Shown piece after piece: positions 16,020-24,029 of a DNA stretch of 64,000 nt (its first letter is position 1; the number at the start of each line of letters is the position of its first letter). The notes under the pieces were generated by a model. That model did no database searches. It was not told the origin of the DNA and saw only the letters and a list, made by a program, of their open reading frames with translations. Source of the DNA: Asticcacaulis sp. SL142 (GTDB lineage: Bacteria; Pseudomonadota; Alphaproteobacteria; Caulobacterales; Caulobacteraceae); contig NZ_CP113061.1 of NCBI RefSeq assembly GCF_026625745.1, forward strand, positions 2,939,501 to 3,003,500. The letters are read 5' to 3'. A program made the translations under genes and the position numbers.

Positions 16020-16583
16020 ATGTTTGCAGTAGTGCGGCGTTACAGATCATGGCTGACAGCGGCGCGGGTACGGGCGCGTGCGGGACTGCGCGACCGCAAA
16101 GGCAGTGCGGCGGTCGAATTTGCCCTGATCGCCGGGCCGCTGATCCTGCTGATTTTCGGCTGTCTGGAACTGGCGCTATTTATTATCGTTAGCGTGATGC
16201 TGGATAATGCCACTCAGTCGGCAGCGCGTGAAATCCGTATGGGTATACTAACCGGCGAGAATTCCGATGCCACCAGCTTTCGTCAGCAAATCTGCGACAA
16301 TATGGGCTGGGTCGCGGCGGCCACCTGCATGGAAGACCTTCAGATCGATGTCGAAACCTTCGACAATTTCGCGATGGTTGACCTGACCCCGCCGATCGAG
16401 GAGGGGGAGTTTGAGGAAGCCAATTTCAGCTACGATCTGGGTGGGTCCAGCCAGATCCAACTGGTCAGCGCCTATTATTCCTACAGCCTGATCACGCCGA
16501 TCCTGAGTGCCGGCATGTCGACCTTGTCGAACGGGGACGCGGTTTTGACCACCCAGGTCGTCTTTAGAAATGAGCCGTTCTGA
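16020..16583 (+). CDS. tadE: TadE-family pseudopilin
   Basis: A 187-residue TadE-like protein. A basic N-terminus leads to the pilin-like motif RKGSAAVEFALIAGPLILLIFGCLELALFIIVS, a single membrane helix with the conserved Glu. The remainder is periplasmic with Cys residues (QQICDNM, ATCMED). TadE pseudopilins are processed by the prepilin peptidase and are needed for Flp pilus assembly. It begins 4 bp after the previous gene, and its stop overlaps the next start. Confidence 0.88.
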   Translation: MFAVVRRYRSWLTAARVRARAGLRDRKGSAAVEFALIAGPLILLIFGCLELALFIIVSVMLDNATQSAAREIRMGILTGENSDATSFRQQICDNMGWVAAATCMEDLQIDVETFDNFAMVDLTPPIEEGEFEEANFSYDLGGSSQIQLVSAYYSYSLITPILSAGMSTLSNGDAVLTTQVVFRNEPF

Positions 16584-17155
16584 TGGGTATTTTACGCGCA
16601 CTTAATCCGCTAAATACACTGCGCCGGTTCGCCAAAGACCGGCGGGGTGTATCGGCGGTGGAATTTGCGCTGATCGCGCCGATCCTGATTACGCTTTATC
16701 TGGGTATGGCGGAACTGACGATGGGGATGATGGCGGCCCGTAAGGCGTCGCACCTGGCGGCTTCAATCGGTGATCTGGCGGCGCAGTCAGAAAGCCTGAC
16801 CAATGCCAATATGACTGATCTGTTTGAAATTGGCGACCGCATCATCGCCCCGTTTGACGGCGGCAGTGCCTTAAGGGTGCGCGTGACCTGCGTAACCATG
16901 GATAAGACCGACAATAAGGCCAAGGTCATCTGGAGTGATCCGCATGTCTGGACCGAAAAAAACACCAATGACTCGCCCGTCGTGGCGGCGATTACCACGG
17001 CTCAGCTTCCGGTGGGGCAGAGCCTGATCGTGACTGAGGTCGAGTATGACTACGACTCGCCGCTGCACAGCTTTTTGCCGGCGCAAACCCAGTTTACGGA
17101 TACCTTTTACCACCACCCCCGCAACGGCAGCGTGGTGGTGAGAAAAACGTCTTAG
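16583..17155 (+). CDS. TadE/TadF-family pilus protein
   Basis: A 190-residue pseudopilin-like protein with the membrane motif RRGVSAVEFALIAPILITLYLGMAELTMGMMAAR and a periplasmic domain containing LRVRVTCVTMD and LIVTEVEYDYDSPLHSFLP. Its ATG overlaps the stop of the preceding tadE gene (ATGA), indicating coupling. The two TadE-type genes are related but not identical and probably encode the TadE/TadF pair. It ends 9 bp before the convergent pabB. Confidence 0.87.
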   Translation: MGILRALNPLNTLRRFAKDRRGVSAVEFALIAPILITLYLGMAELTMGMMAARKASHLAASIGDLAAQSESLTNANMTDLFEIGDRIIAPFDGGSALRVRVTCVTMDKTDNKAKVIWSDPHVWTEKNTNDSPVVAAITTAQLPVGQSLIVTEVEYDYDSPLHSFLPAQTQFTDTFYHHPRNGSVVVRKTS

Positions 17156-17164
17156 GGCTCTCTG

Positions 17165-18592
17165 TCAGGTCGTGCCCTCAAGCACCGACCGGATCAGTTT
17201 AAGCTTGGTCTCCGTCTCGATCCGCTCATCATGCGGGTCGCTGTCGGCGACGATGCCGCCGCCCGCACACACCCGCAAATGCCAGACACTGTGGTCGTCT
17301 TTTTCAAGCGCTATGGTGCGGATCAGCACGCTGGAGTCCATGCCGCCCTCGGCATCGATGACCATCAGCGACCCGCAATAAGGCCCGCGCGGGGCCTCTA
17401 ATTCCTGAATGACCTTAAGCGCCTGCACCTTGGGCGCGCCGGAAATCGAGCCCGGCGGGAAGGTGGCGCAGATGACATCGGCGGCATCAAGACCGGGTGA
17501 AAGCTGCCCCGTCACGGTCGAGACCAGATGATGAACGCTGGGGTAGGTCTCTAAGGCATTAAGTGCGGTCACCTTGACCGATCCGACCTCGCTGACCTTG
17601 GACAAGTCATGGCGCATCAGGTCAACGATCATCAGATTTTCGGCCCGGTCCTTGGGGCTTTTCAGCAAGGCGTCACTTAAGGTCTTATCGGCGGCGGGGG
17701 TGGCCCCGCGCGGACGTGTACCCTTGATGGGCCGGGTCTCCAGATGGCCGTCGGGGCTTAAACTTATGAACCGTTCCGGGCTGTTGGAAATGATGGCGCG
17801 GCCTTTGAGACGCAGTGCCGCCCCGAAGGGCGCAGGCCCTGCCCGATTAAGATCACGCAACACCCGGCCCAGAGTGACATCATCTTTCAGCGTCCCTTGC
17901 CAGCCGCGGGCCAGATTGGCCTGAAACAGGTCGCCGGCGTGGATTTGCTGAATGAGCGAGGCGACCTTGCCTTCGTGCACTTCGTCGGCCGTTTCAAGCG
18001 TCAGCGGGGCACAAACCAGCGGGCCGTTGCGGATCAGGCCGGTCGCCGGATGCTTAAGCGCGGCGTTAAAGGCCTTACGCATCGTATCGGCGGCATTGCG
18101 GGCGGCATAGTCGTCCCGCCCACGGCCCAATGACAAAAGCGTGCGCGTCCTGTGATCAAACGCCAGCACCGCCGGATAGCGCAGGATATGCAGTTCGGGC
18201 CAGGCCTTACGCCCTTCGACACGGAACGGGCGTTTTTTAAGGGCTTCGAAGCGCATCCCCATCTCGAATGACGCCAGCGCGATCACCCCGCCGGTAAAGG
18301 GTGGCAGGTCGGTGACGGCATCACCGCTGATATGGGCGGGTTGGGGAGCCGCTTTAAACGGCGCAATGGCTTGTTTCAGAAGCGTTTTCGGGTCGGTATC
18401 GTCCTCAAACTCCAGCGTAGTCACGCCGTCAGGATAGCAGCCAAGATATGACCACCGCCCCTGCGGGCCGCCATCGGAAATCAGGCCCACACTATGGTCG
18501 GTTTCAAACCACGCCTCAAACAAAGTCTCCGGCGCCACGAACGGCAGCCGGATCACATGCAGGTGGGTCAGGGGCGTGGCAAAAGCCGACAT
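17165..18592 (-). CDS. pabB: aminodeoxychorismate synthase component I
   Basis: A 475-residue chorismate-binding enzyme that forms 4-amino-4-deoxychorismate for folate synthesis. The chorismate-binding domain fills the C-terminal half: HAGDLFQANLARG, SNSPERFISL, RPIKGTRPRG and FPPGSISGAPKVQALKVIQELE. The Lys in PIKGT marks PabB, where TrpE has PIAGT. The C-terminal VCAGGGIVADSDPHDERIETETK is typical. No PabC domain is fused. It converges on the tadE-type gene and stands alone. Confidence 0.94.
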   Translation of the reverse strand: MSAFATPLTHLHVIRLPFVAPETLFEAWFETDHSVGLISDGGPQGRWSYLGCYPDGVTTLEFEDDTDPKTLLKQAIAPFKAAPQPAHISGDAVTDLPPFTGGVIALASFEMGMRFEALKKRPFRVEGRKAWPELHILRYPAVLAFDHRTRTLLSLGRGRDDYAARNAADTMRKAFNAALKHPATGLIRNGPLVCAPLTLETADEVHEGKVASLIQQIHAGDLFQANLARGWQGTLKDDVTLGRVLRDLNRAGPAPFGAALRLKGRAIISNSPERFISLSPDGHLETRPIKGTRPRGATPAADKTLSDALLKSPKDRAENLMIVDLMRHDLSKVSEVGSVKVTALNALETYPSVHHLVSTVTGQLSPGLDAADVICATFPPGSISGAPKVQALKVIQELEAPRGPYCGSLMVIDAEGGMDSSVLIRTIALEKDDHSVWHLRVCAGGGIVADSDPHDERIETETKLKLIRSVLEGTT

Positions 18593-18730
18593 TCACAACA
18601 ACTTGATTCGATTATAAGCATTTGAAGGATCACACTAATACTAGGTTAAAGCCCCTGTCCGCAACTGCCCTCTCTTGGTATTGTCGTATCGGTCCTTAAG
18701 CCTATGGATGGAGGTCCATTGATCCTTGTG

Positions 18731-18769
18731 TGCGCCCAAATCATAGCCGATTTTGGGCGCATATTTTTT
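18731..18769 (+). terminator. plus-strand terminator-like hairpin upstream of pabB
   Basis: A perfect 10-bp stem (TGCGCCCAAA/TTTGGGCGCA, 18731-18740 with 18752-18761) is followed by TATTTTTT on the plus strand. No plus-strand gene precedes it; pabB and amn both read leftwards here. It therefore suggests an unannotated plus-strand transcript, possibly a small RNA, starting around 18600-18700, antisense to the pabB leader. No convincing promoter was seen. Confidence 0.6.
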
Positions 18770-18778
18770 GAAACTCAT

Positions 18779-18936
18779 GAAAAAGTTTCGCCGCTTTGCG
18801 CCGAATACATTTTTCATGGAACTATAAGGTCAAATTTGATCTCGAAAGCTGAGCTTAGCAGCGGTTCTTCGATCAAATTTGTCTTTTCTAAAATTACGCA
18901 AAAACAGTATTTGACGCAAAGCGGCAAAACTTTTTT
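18779..18936. repeat. 158-bp long imperfect inverted repeat
   Basis: The outer 30-bp arms (18779-18808 and 18907-18936) are near-perfect reverse complements with about five mismatches, centred on the core GCCGCTTTGCG. Inner arms pair CAAATTTGATC (18831-18841) with GATCAAATTTG (18871-18881). A central loop of roughly 30 nt remains. It lies 8 bp after the amn stop, between amn and pabB. It contains no protein gene and could be a small non-autonomous mobile element or a very strong RNA fold. Confidence 0.8.
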
Positions 18937-18943
18937 GCGAGCA

Positions 18944-20446
18944 TCACCTAAACGGCGGTTCGTCAAACGCGCGAAGCTTACGCGAGTGCAGCCGCGATCC
19001 GGCATCACGCAGGATATCCATCGTCTTGATGCCGATGTCGATGTGTTCCGAAATCGCCCGTTCATAGAAATGGTTAGCCTGACCGGGTAATTTCAGCTCG
19101 CCGTGCAGCGGCTTATCCGACACGCACAACAGCGTCCCGTAGGGCACACGGAACCTATACCCCTGCGCGGCCAGGGTGGCGCTTTCCATGTCGATGGCGA
19201 CCGCGCGCGACTGCGAAAAGCGAATGGCGCTTAGCGAATATCTCAGTTCCCAGTTGCGGTCATCGGTGGTGACGACCGTGCCGGTGCGCAGGCGTCGCTT
19301 AAGCTGATCGGGGTTTTCGCCGGTCACTTCGACGCAGGCCTGTTGCAGAGCGACCTGAACTTCGGCAATGGCGGCGATCGGGATTTCGACCGGCAGCACA
19401 TCATCCAGCACATGATCGTCACGAAGATAGGCATGGGCCAGCACATAATCGCCAATGCTCTGCGACGGACGCAAGCCCCCGCAGTGGCCGATCATCAGCC
19501 AGGCCTGCGGACGGGTGACGGCGAGATGGTCGGTAATGGTCTTGGCGTTCGACGGCCCGACGCCGATATTGACCAAGGTAATGCCCTGACGGTTCGGCGC
19601 CAGCAGGTGATAGGCCGGCATTTGATGTTTACGCCACGGGGAGTTGGCAATGAGTTCCAGTGGGTTTTCAGTATCGCGCGTGATCAGCAGATTGCCGCAA
19701 CACGATAAGGCTGTGTAGGGGCTGTCGGGATCCCGAAGCTGCTCCAGTGCATATTTGACGAACACATCGACATAGCGATGATAGTTGGTCATCAGAATAT
19801 AGCCCTGTGTGTGTTCCGCCGGGGTGCCGGTGTAGTGCTTAAGGCGCGCCAGCGAAAAATCGGACCGCAGGCCGTCAAACAAAGACAGCGGGTGTGAACC
19901 ATCGGCATTGCGAACTTCGTGTCCGTCAGCGACTTCGTTGCCGATCAGAGCCAGTTCGGTCGCCGGAAAAAAGCGCGCCAGATCAACGGCGGAAACGCTG
20001 TTGAGGTCAAGGTCGGCGCCATCCAGCACATAGGGGTAGGGGATTTCCTGATCCGACAGCCCGACTTCGATCGTGATGTCGTAATCCTTTTGCATCAGTT
20101 CGATCTGTTCTTCGATGAAGTCGCCATAAAGGTCCGGGCGGGTGATCGAGCCGGCATAGACGCCGGGGCGCGAAAAGCGAGCAAAGGCGCGGTTGACGAA
20201 CGGATGGCGGTGGCCCAGCACCGGGGTGTCCTCGTCGTCGTCTTGATCGACGCCGTTCCAGGTCACGATAAGCTTGGGGTAGCAATAGCGGCCCTCGGCG
20301 CGCAGAGCCTTATTCGGCTTGGTCTTATCAGCCAGGTAGGCCTGAAGATCGCCCTGAAGCTGCGTCACCGACGTCTGATACAGGGTTTTAAGGTGAGTTA
20401 CGGCGTCATGGGCCGTTGCGTGTGGTGTTATATTTTGCAGTGTCAT
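18944..20446 (-). CDS. amn: AMP nucleosidase
   Basis: A 500-residue enzyme that hydrolyses AMP to adenine and ribose 5-phosphate, controlling the adenylate pool. The N-terminal Amn regulatory domain contains RFSRPGVYAGSITRPDLY and IPYPYVLDGADL. The C-terminal PNP/UDP-phosphorylase fold carries TLVNIGVGPSNAKTITDHLAV, LMIGHCGGLRPSQ, and the purine-site segment VAIDMESATLAAQGYRFRVPYGTLLCVSDKPLHGELK. ATG at 20446 is chosen with AGGT upstream; a GTG at 20461 would add five residues. It stands alone and is followed by the long inverted repeat. Confidence 0.95.
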   Translation of the reverse strand: MTLQNITPHATAHDAVTHLKTLYQTSVTQLQGDLQAYLADKTKPNKALRAEGRYCYPKLIVTWNGVDQDDDEDTPVLGHRHPFVNRAFARFSRPGVYAGSITRPDLYGDFIEEQIELMQKDYDITIEVGLSDQEIPYPYVLDGADLDLNSVSAVDLARFFPATELALIGNEVADGHEVRNADGSHPLSLFDGLRSDFSLARLKHYTGTPAEHTQGYILMTNYHRYVDVFVKYALEQLRDPDSPYTALSCCGNLLITRDTENPLELIANSPWRKHQMPAYHLLAPNRQGITLVNIGVGPSNAKTITDHLAVTRPQAWLMIGHCGGLRPSQSIGDYVLAHAYLRDDHVLDDVLPVEIPIAAIAEVQVALQQACVEVTGENPDQLKRRLRTGTVVTTDDRNWELRYSLSAIRFSQSRAVAIDMESATLAAQGYRFRVPYGTLLCVSDKPLHGELKLPGQANHFYERAISEHIDIGIKTMDILRDAGSRLHSRKLRAFDEPPFR

Positions 20447-20648
20447 GGCGATACCTATCACAGGCCTTAAGTTTTGACCAGTAGCCTAAGCTACGCTGAA
20501 TATGTCTCCGTCATATGGCGCGATTATTATTAATATGCAGCTTCTGAGGGAAATTCGTTGGCGCGGTATTATAGGCTCTGATAGCACTCTCCCGTGGGCC
20601 CGATTCGATACATAGGGTTTGGGGCAGGGCTCGTAAGGGGTTATAAAC

Positions 20649-21068
20649 ATGAAAAAATTAGTTCTCGTGGCCGCAGCAGGTGCTGCGCTGGCCGCTTTGT
20701 CGGGCTGCGCCACCATCACGCGCGGCACCAATGATGTGTTCGTCGTTGAAACCGATCCGATTGGGGCTGCGGTTAAGACCACGCACGGCTTTGCCTGCGA
20801 CGCGACGCCGTGTTCGTTCAAAATGCCGCGTAAATCTGAGTTCGATGTCACCATCACCAAGGCCGGTTACAAGACCTGGACAGGCCATGTGACCAATAAA
20901 ATCTCAGGCGGCGGCGGGGCGGCGATGGCCGGCAATGTGCTGGTCGGCGGGATTATAGGCGCGGCGGTTGATGGATCATCCGGGGCCATGAAGGATCTGG
21001 TGCCCAATCCGCTGACCGTCAAGCTTGAAAAAGCTGATGAGGTTCCGGCGGTTGCGGCCGTTCAGTAA
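20649..21068 (+). CDS. small lipoprotein with PEGA-like domain
   Basis: A 139-residue lipoprotein. The signal peptide ends in the lipobox ALSGC (Cys19). The mature part (FVVETDPIGAAVKTTHGFACDATPCSFKMPRKSEFDVTITKAGYKTW) resembles a PEGA-type beta-sandwich surface domain with a possible disulfide (CDATPC). A Gly/Ala-rich stretch (GGGGAAMAGNVLVGGIIGAAVDG) may associate with membrane. The function is unknown. It has its own 200-bp upstream region and abuts the convergent hydrolase gene without a gap. Confidence 0.75.
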   Translation: MKKLVLVAAAGAALAALSGCATITRGTNDVFVVETDPIGAAVKTTHGFACDATPCSFKMPRKSEFDVTITKAGYKTWTGHVTNKISGGGGAAMAGNVLVGGIIGAAVDGSSGAMKDLVPNPLTVKLEKADEVPAVAAVQ

Positions 21069-21920
21069 CTAACCCATAGCCATCAGGAAATCGGCCACGT
21101 CTTTGCGTACCGGCGCCTTATTGCGAAACGGTACCGAAAAGGCGGCGGCCGTGTCCTGATGGCTGATCTCATCATAGAGTTTTAGCGTCACTTTATTGCC
21201 TGACGCGCTCAGTTTTTGCGCCATGACCTCGGAATTGCGCACACGGGCAATAGTGTCGGCGCGGCTGTGGATCAGCAAAAAGCGCGTATCCAGCGTGCGC
21301 ACATGATGGATGGGTTGGGTTTCTTGCGGGCGTGGCCATTGACCAAAGGCGTTGATGGTCGAGTCGACATCATAGGGATAAAAATCATAAGGCCCGGAAA
21401 GGCCGATCGTGGCCTTGACGGCGATATCGGGCAGGTACGCCTTATCCAGCGTCAGCATCATGGCATTATAGGCCCCCGCCGAATGGCCCATCAGAATCAG
21501 TTGCCCGGCATCGCCCCCCTGTTCGTGGATGTGCCTTGTGACGTGGCGGACGGCGGCGGCACTATCGGTCAGAAAATCAGGATAGCGCACCTGCGGCACC
21601 AGCCGGTAATCGGGCACGGCGACGATATAACCCAAAGCCGCCAGCGCGCGGCCCATCCAGGCGTAGTCGTCTTTTGAGCCGGAATTCCAGCCGCCACCAT
21701 AAAAGAACACAATGACGGGAAGGTTACGGGCCCCTTTGCGCGGGCCGTAAACATCGTAGGTTTGGCGCGGGCCGTCGCCATAGGCGATGTTTTGGGCCAG
21801 ACGATCGCTGTCTGCGTCCTTGGGCGTTAAGGTATTGAACGCGCTTAAGGTGTTGCAACCGGCTAAAGCGCTGGCTAATCCCGTCAGGCCGATAAGCGAT
21901 AAGAAGCTGCGTTTATTCAT
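21069..21920 (-). CDS. alpha/beta hydrolase (esterase/lipase-like) lipoprotein
   Basis: A 283-residue secreted alpha/beta hydrolase. The signal peptide ends LAGCN, a lipobox with Cys at 22. The oxyanion region is FFYGGGWNSGSKDD, the nucleophile elbow GHSAGAYNAM, an acidic residue candidate HSRADTIARV and the His EISHQDTAAAF. This layout fits BD-FAE-type carboxylesterases. The substrate is unknown. It runs convergent with the PEGA-like lipoprotein and is probably monocistronic. Confidence 0.85.
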   Translation of the reverse strand: MNKRSFLSLIGLTGLASALAGCNTLSAFNTLTPKDADSDRLAQNIAYGDGPRQTYDVYGPRKGARNLPVIVFFYGGGWNSGSKDDYAWMGRALAALGYIVAVPDYRLVPQVRYPDFLTDSAAAVRHVTRHIHEQGGDAGQLILMGHSAGAYNAMMLTLDKAYLPDIAVKATIGLSGPYDFYPYDVDSTINAFGQWPRPQETQPIHHVRTLDTRFLLIHSRADTIARVRNSEVMAQKLSASGNKVTLKLYDEISHQDTAAAFSVPFRNKAPVRKDVADFLMAMG

Positions 21921-22077
21921 ATAAAAGCTTACGTGTCGGGGACGGATTTGGATTATGGCCGTGATATACGTCCACGCTAAGTCGGCGTTCGTAAGAAAGC
22001 GATGAGAACCTGCGCGCGACAGGGGCTGTGCCTGTTAGCGGGATGGTCTATATGACGCACAGTCACGGAGGATGGTC

Positions 22078-22353
22078 ATGAAAGAATTAGGTCAAGCGCT
22101 CTGGCATTCGCTGACGGTGGTGTCGGTGACGCTGTTCTGGCTGTTGAGCCTGATCTATGTGTTTGTGGCCTTTACGTCGTTCGGATTCAATGCCGGCCTG
22201 TCGTTTCAGCTTTTGGGACTGGTGATCGCCCTGCATGTGGCGCGTGCCCTGCTGACGCCGCGCTTTGCCTCCGTCAAGGTCGGCTATGTAATCGGTGCCG
22301 CAGTGCTGTTTGGGCTGATGCTGTTTTCGCAGAACAATTCTCCGCCCCTGTGA
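22078..22353 (+). CDS. small hydrophobic membrane protein
   Basis: A 91-residue protein with three predicted membrane segments (VVSVTLFWLLSLIYVFVAF, LSFQLLGLVIALHVARALL, VGYVIGAAVLFGLMLF). ATG at 22078 has GGAGG six bases upstream; the ATG at 22072 sits within that site. No family was recognised. A short CTCCCC-type palindrome near 22340-22365 overlaps its end and precedes the convergent neighbour. Confidence 0.65.
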   Translation: MKELGQALWHSLTVVSVTLFWLLSLIYVFVAFTSFGFNAGLSFQLLGLVIALHVARALLTPRFASVKVGYVIGAAVLFGLMLFSQNNSPPL

Positions 22354-22367
22354 AGCGGGGGAGGGAT

Positions 22368-22688
22368 TTATTTGAGGGCGCTAATTAAAAGACCCAATAA
22401 AGTAACGCATACACATACAATCGCGATTTTATTTGCATTTTCGGCCTTTTGAAGTGCCTGCATAGCTATGCGATTAGATTTTTGGCTCGCTGATGCCTGA
22501 TCCTTTAGATGTAGAGTGTTTTCGTGTTCTCTTTCATTGAGGCGATCATTTTCAATTTCCTCTAACCAAGCTTTAACGTATGGGCGTTTGTCCTCTCCGT
22601 AATAACCCGCAGTCAGTTTTTTTCGGACTCCGCTTTCCCCTAATTGCTCCATATCCTCAGTTAATTTTTCACGCCGTTCGTCATTCAT
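22368..22688 (-). CDS. AT-rich C-tail-anchored hypothetical protein
   Basis: A 106-residue protein. Residues 1-85 are charged and helical (EKLTEDMEQLGESGVRKKL, WLEEIENDRLNEREHENTLHL), likely a coiled coil. A single C-terminal membrane segment (IAIVCVCVTLLGLLISAL) would leave the body in the cytoplasm. Composition is AT-richer than its neighbours, suggesting acquisition. It starts just beyond the nrdB terminator and reads away from it. Not recognised. Confidence 0.6.
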   Translation of the reverse strand: MNDERREKLTEDMEQLGESGVRKKLTAGYYGEDKRPYVKAWLEEIENDRLNEREHENTLHLKDQASASQKSNRIAMQALQKAENANKIAIVCVCVTLLGLLISALK

Positions 22689-22710
22689 ATTCAGGTTCCA
22701 TAGACAACGT

Positions 22711-22738
22711 AAAAAGCCTCCGTTTCCGGAGGCTTTTT
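22711..22738 (-). terminator. terminator of nrdB
   Basis: The stem AGCCTCCG/CGGAGGCT is flanked by A runs on the left and T runs on the right, so it can end transcripts on either strand. It lies 4 bp after the nrdB stop. Confidence 0.85.
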
Positions 22739-22741
22739 TGT

Positions 22742-23788
22742 TTAGTTCGTACCCAGCGTGGCGTCGGAGCGTTTTTTCATCAACTGATCAAACGCGCCCC
22801 AGACCCCTTCACCGCCGGTCCATTGACCCTTGGTGGCGGCCTTGGAATACTCCGTTGCGCGGGCTTCAAAGAAGTTGGCGTGTTCAACGCCCGACAAAAG
22901 CACCTGCAGCCACGGCAGTGGGTTTTCCTTGACGCCGTAGACTTCCGGCAGCTCCAACTGACGCAGGCGCCAGTCGGCGATATAGCGGATATATTGCTTG
23001 ATATCGTGCGGCGTCATGCCCTCAACCGGACCCATCTCAAACGCCAGATCGATGAAGTTATCCTCCATCATCACCACATTCTTGCAGCAATCGACGATGT
23101 CATCGGCTACGGCCTTGGTGACTGCACCCGTTTCCTTGTTGAAGGCGTGATAAAGCTTGATGATGCCTTCGCAGTGCAGGCTTTCATCCCGCACCGACCA
23201 TGACACGATCTGACCCATGCCCTTCATCTTGTTGAAGCGCGGGAAGTTCATCAGCATGGCGAACGATGCAAACAGTTGCAGCCCTTCGGTAAAGCCGCCA
23301 AACATGGCCAGGGTGCGGGCAATATCGGCATTGGTTTCAACGCCGAATTTCTGCATGAAATCGTGCTTATCGCGCATGGCCTGATACTGCATGAAGGCGC
23401 CAAATTCCGATTCCGGCATGCCGATCGTTTCCAGCAGCAACGCATAGGCGGCGATATGGACGGTTTCCATATTACCGAACGCGGCCAGCATCATCTTGAT
23501 TTCGGTCGGTTTGAACACGCGACCGTATTTTTCCATGTAGTTGTCCTGCACCTCAATGTCGGATTGGGTGAAGAAGCGGAAAATCTGGGTCAGCAGGTTG
23601 CGTTCATTGTCATTGAGCTTGGACGCCCAGTCTTTACAATCTTCGCCCAGCGGCACTTCTTCGGGCAGCCAGTGGACTTGCTGCTGCTTTTGCCAGTAAT
23701 CAAACGCCCACGGATAACGGAACGGCTTATAGGCCGCCGAAGGGGTAAGCAGGCCAGGCAAAGAAGAAGCAGATGTGATGAGGCTCAT
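22742..23788 (-). CDS. nrdB: ribonucleoside-diphosphate reductase, class I beta subunit
   Basis: A 348-residue diiron subunit that generates the radical for NrdA. The metal and radical residues line up with E. coli R2 at constant offset: Asp77, Glu108, His111 and Tyr115 (ETVHIAAYALLLET), then Glu168, Glu202 and His205 (SVRDESLHCEG). The tyrosyl radical residue is present, so this is class Ia-type. No ATP-cone is fused. The C-terminus (DATLGTN) differs from the NrdA-binding tail of E. coli. It is monocistronic with its own NrdR-type boxes upstream, about 18 kb from nrdA. Confidence 0.96.
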   Translation of the reverse strand: MSLITSASSLPGLLTPSAAYKPFRYPWAFDYWQKQQQVHWLPEEVPLGEDCKDWASKLNDNERNLLTQIFRFFTQSDIEVQDNYMEKYGRVFKPTEIKMMLAAFGNMETVHIAAYALLLETIGMPESEFGAFMQYQAMRDKHDFMQKFGVETNADIARTLAMFGGFTEGLQLFASFAMLMNFPRFNKMKGMGQIVSWSVRDESLHCEGIIKLYHAFNKETGAVTKAVADDIVDCCKNVVMMEDNFIDLAFEMGPVEGMTPHDIKQYIRYIADWRLRQLELPEVYGVKENPLPWLQVLLSGVEHANFFEARATEYSKAATKGQWTGGEGVWGAFDQLMKKRSDATLGTN

Positions 23789-23835
23789 GAACTATATCCC
23801 GAATCGTAAGCGACGCGATTAAACTGTCGTCTATA

Positions 23836-23882
23836 TCACCACATTTTGTAGTTAAGGCTAGGTTAATATCTACATATTGTGT
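23836..23882 (-). promoter_or_regulatory. composite NrdR-CtrA-NrdR operator of nrdB
   Basis: On the minus strand the box 23867-23882 reads ACACAATATGTAGATA, 12 of 16 to the NrdR consensus. A second box, 23836-23851, matches 9 of 16. Their starts are 31 bp apart, as at nrdA. The 15-bp spacer 23852-23866 is a perfect TTAA-N7-TTAA CtrA-type box. The array lies 48-94 bp upstream of the nrdB start. Confidence 0.65.
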
Positions 23883-24029
23883 GTGTTTGTCGGTCTGGTT
23901 TGGGGATAATTTTATCCGCCGTGATCATACGGACTTAATTTAGCCCACGGATCAATTCGGCTATTCGTTAACACGGCTGATCACGGTGTGCATCCGGATT
24001 TTTGGGGCGGCGACCATAATTATTGACGG

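Noticed and set aside
18704-19090. 128-codon plus-strand open frame after pabB
   Set aside because: It runs through the terminator hairpin, the long inverted repeat and the end of amn, and has no recognisable protein features.
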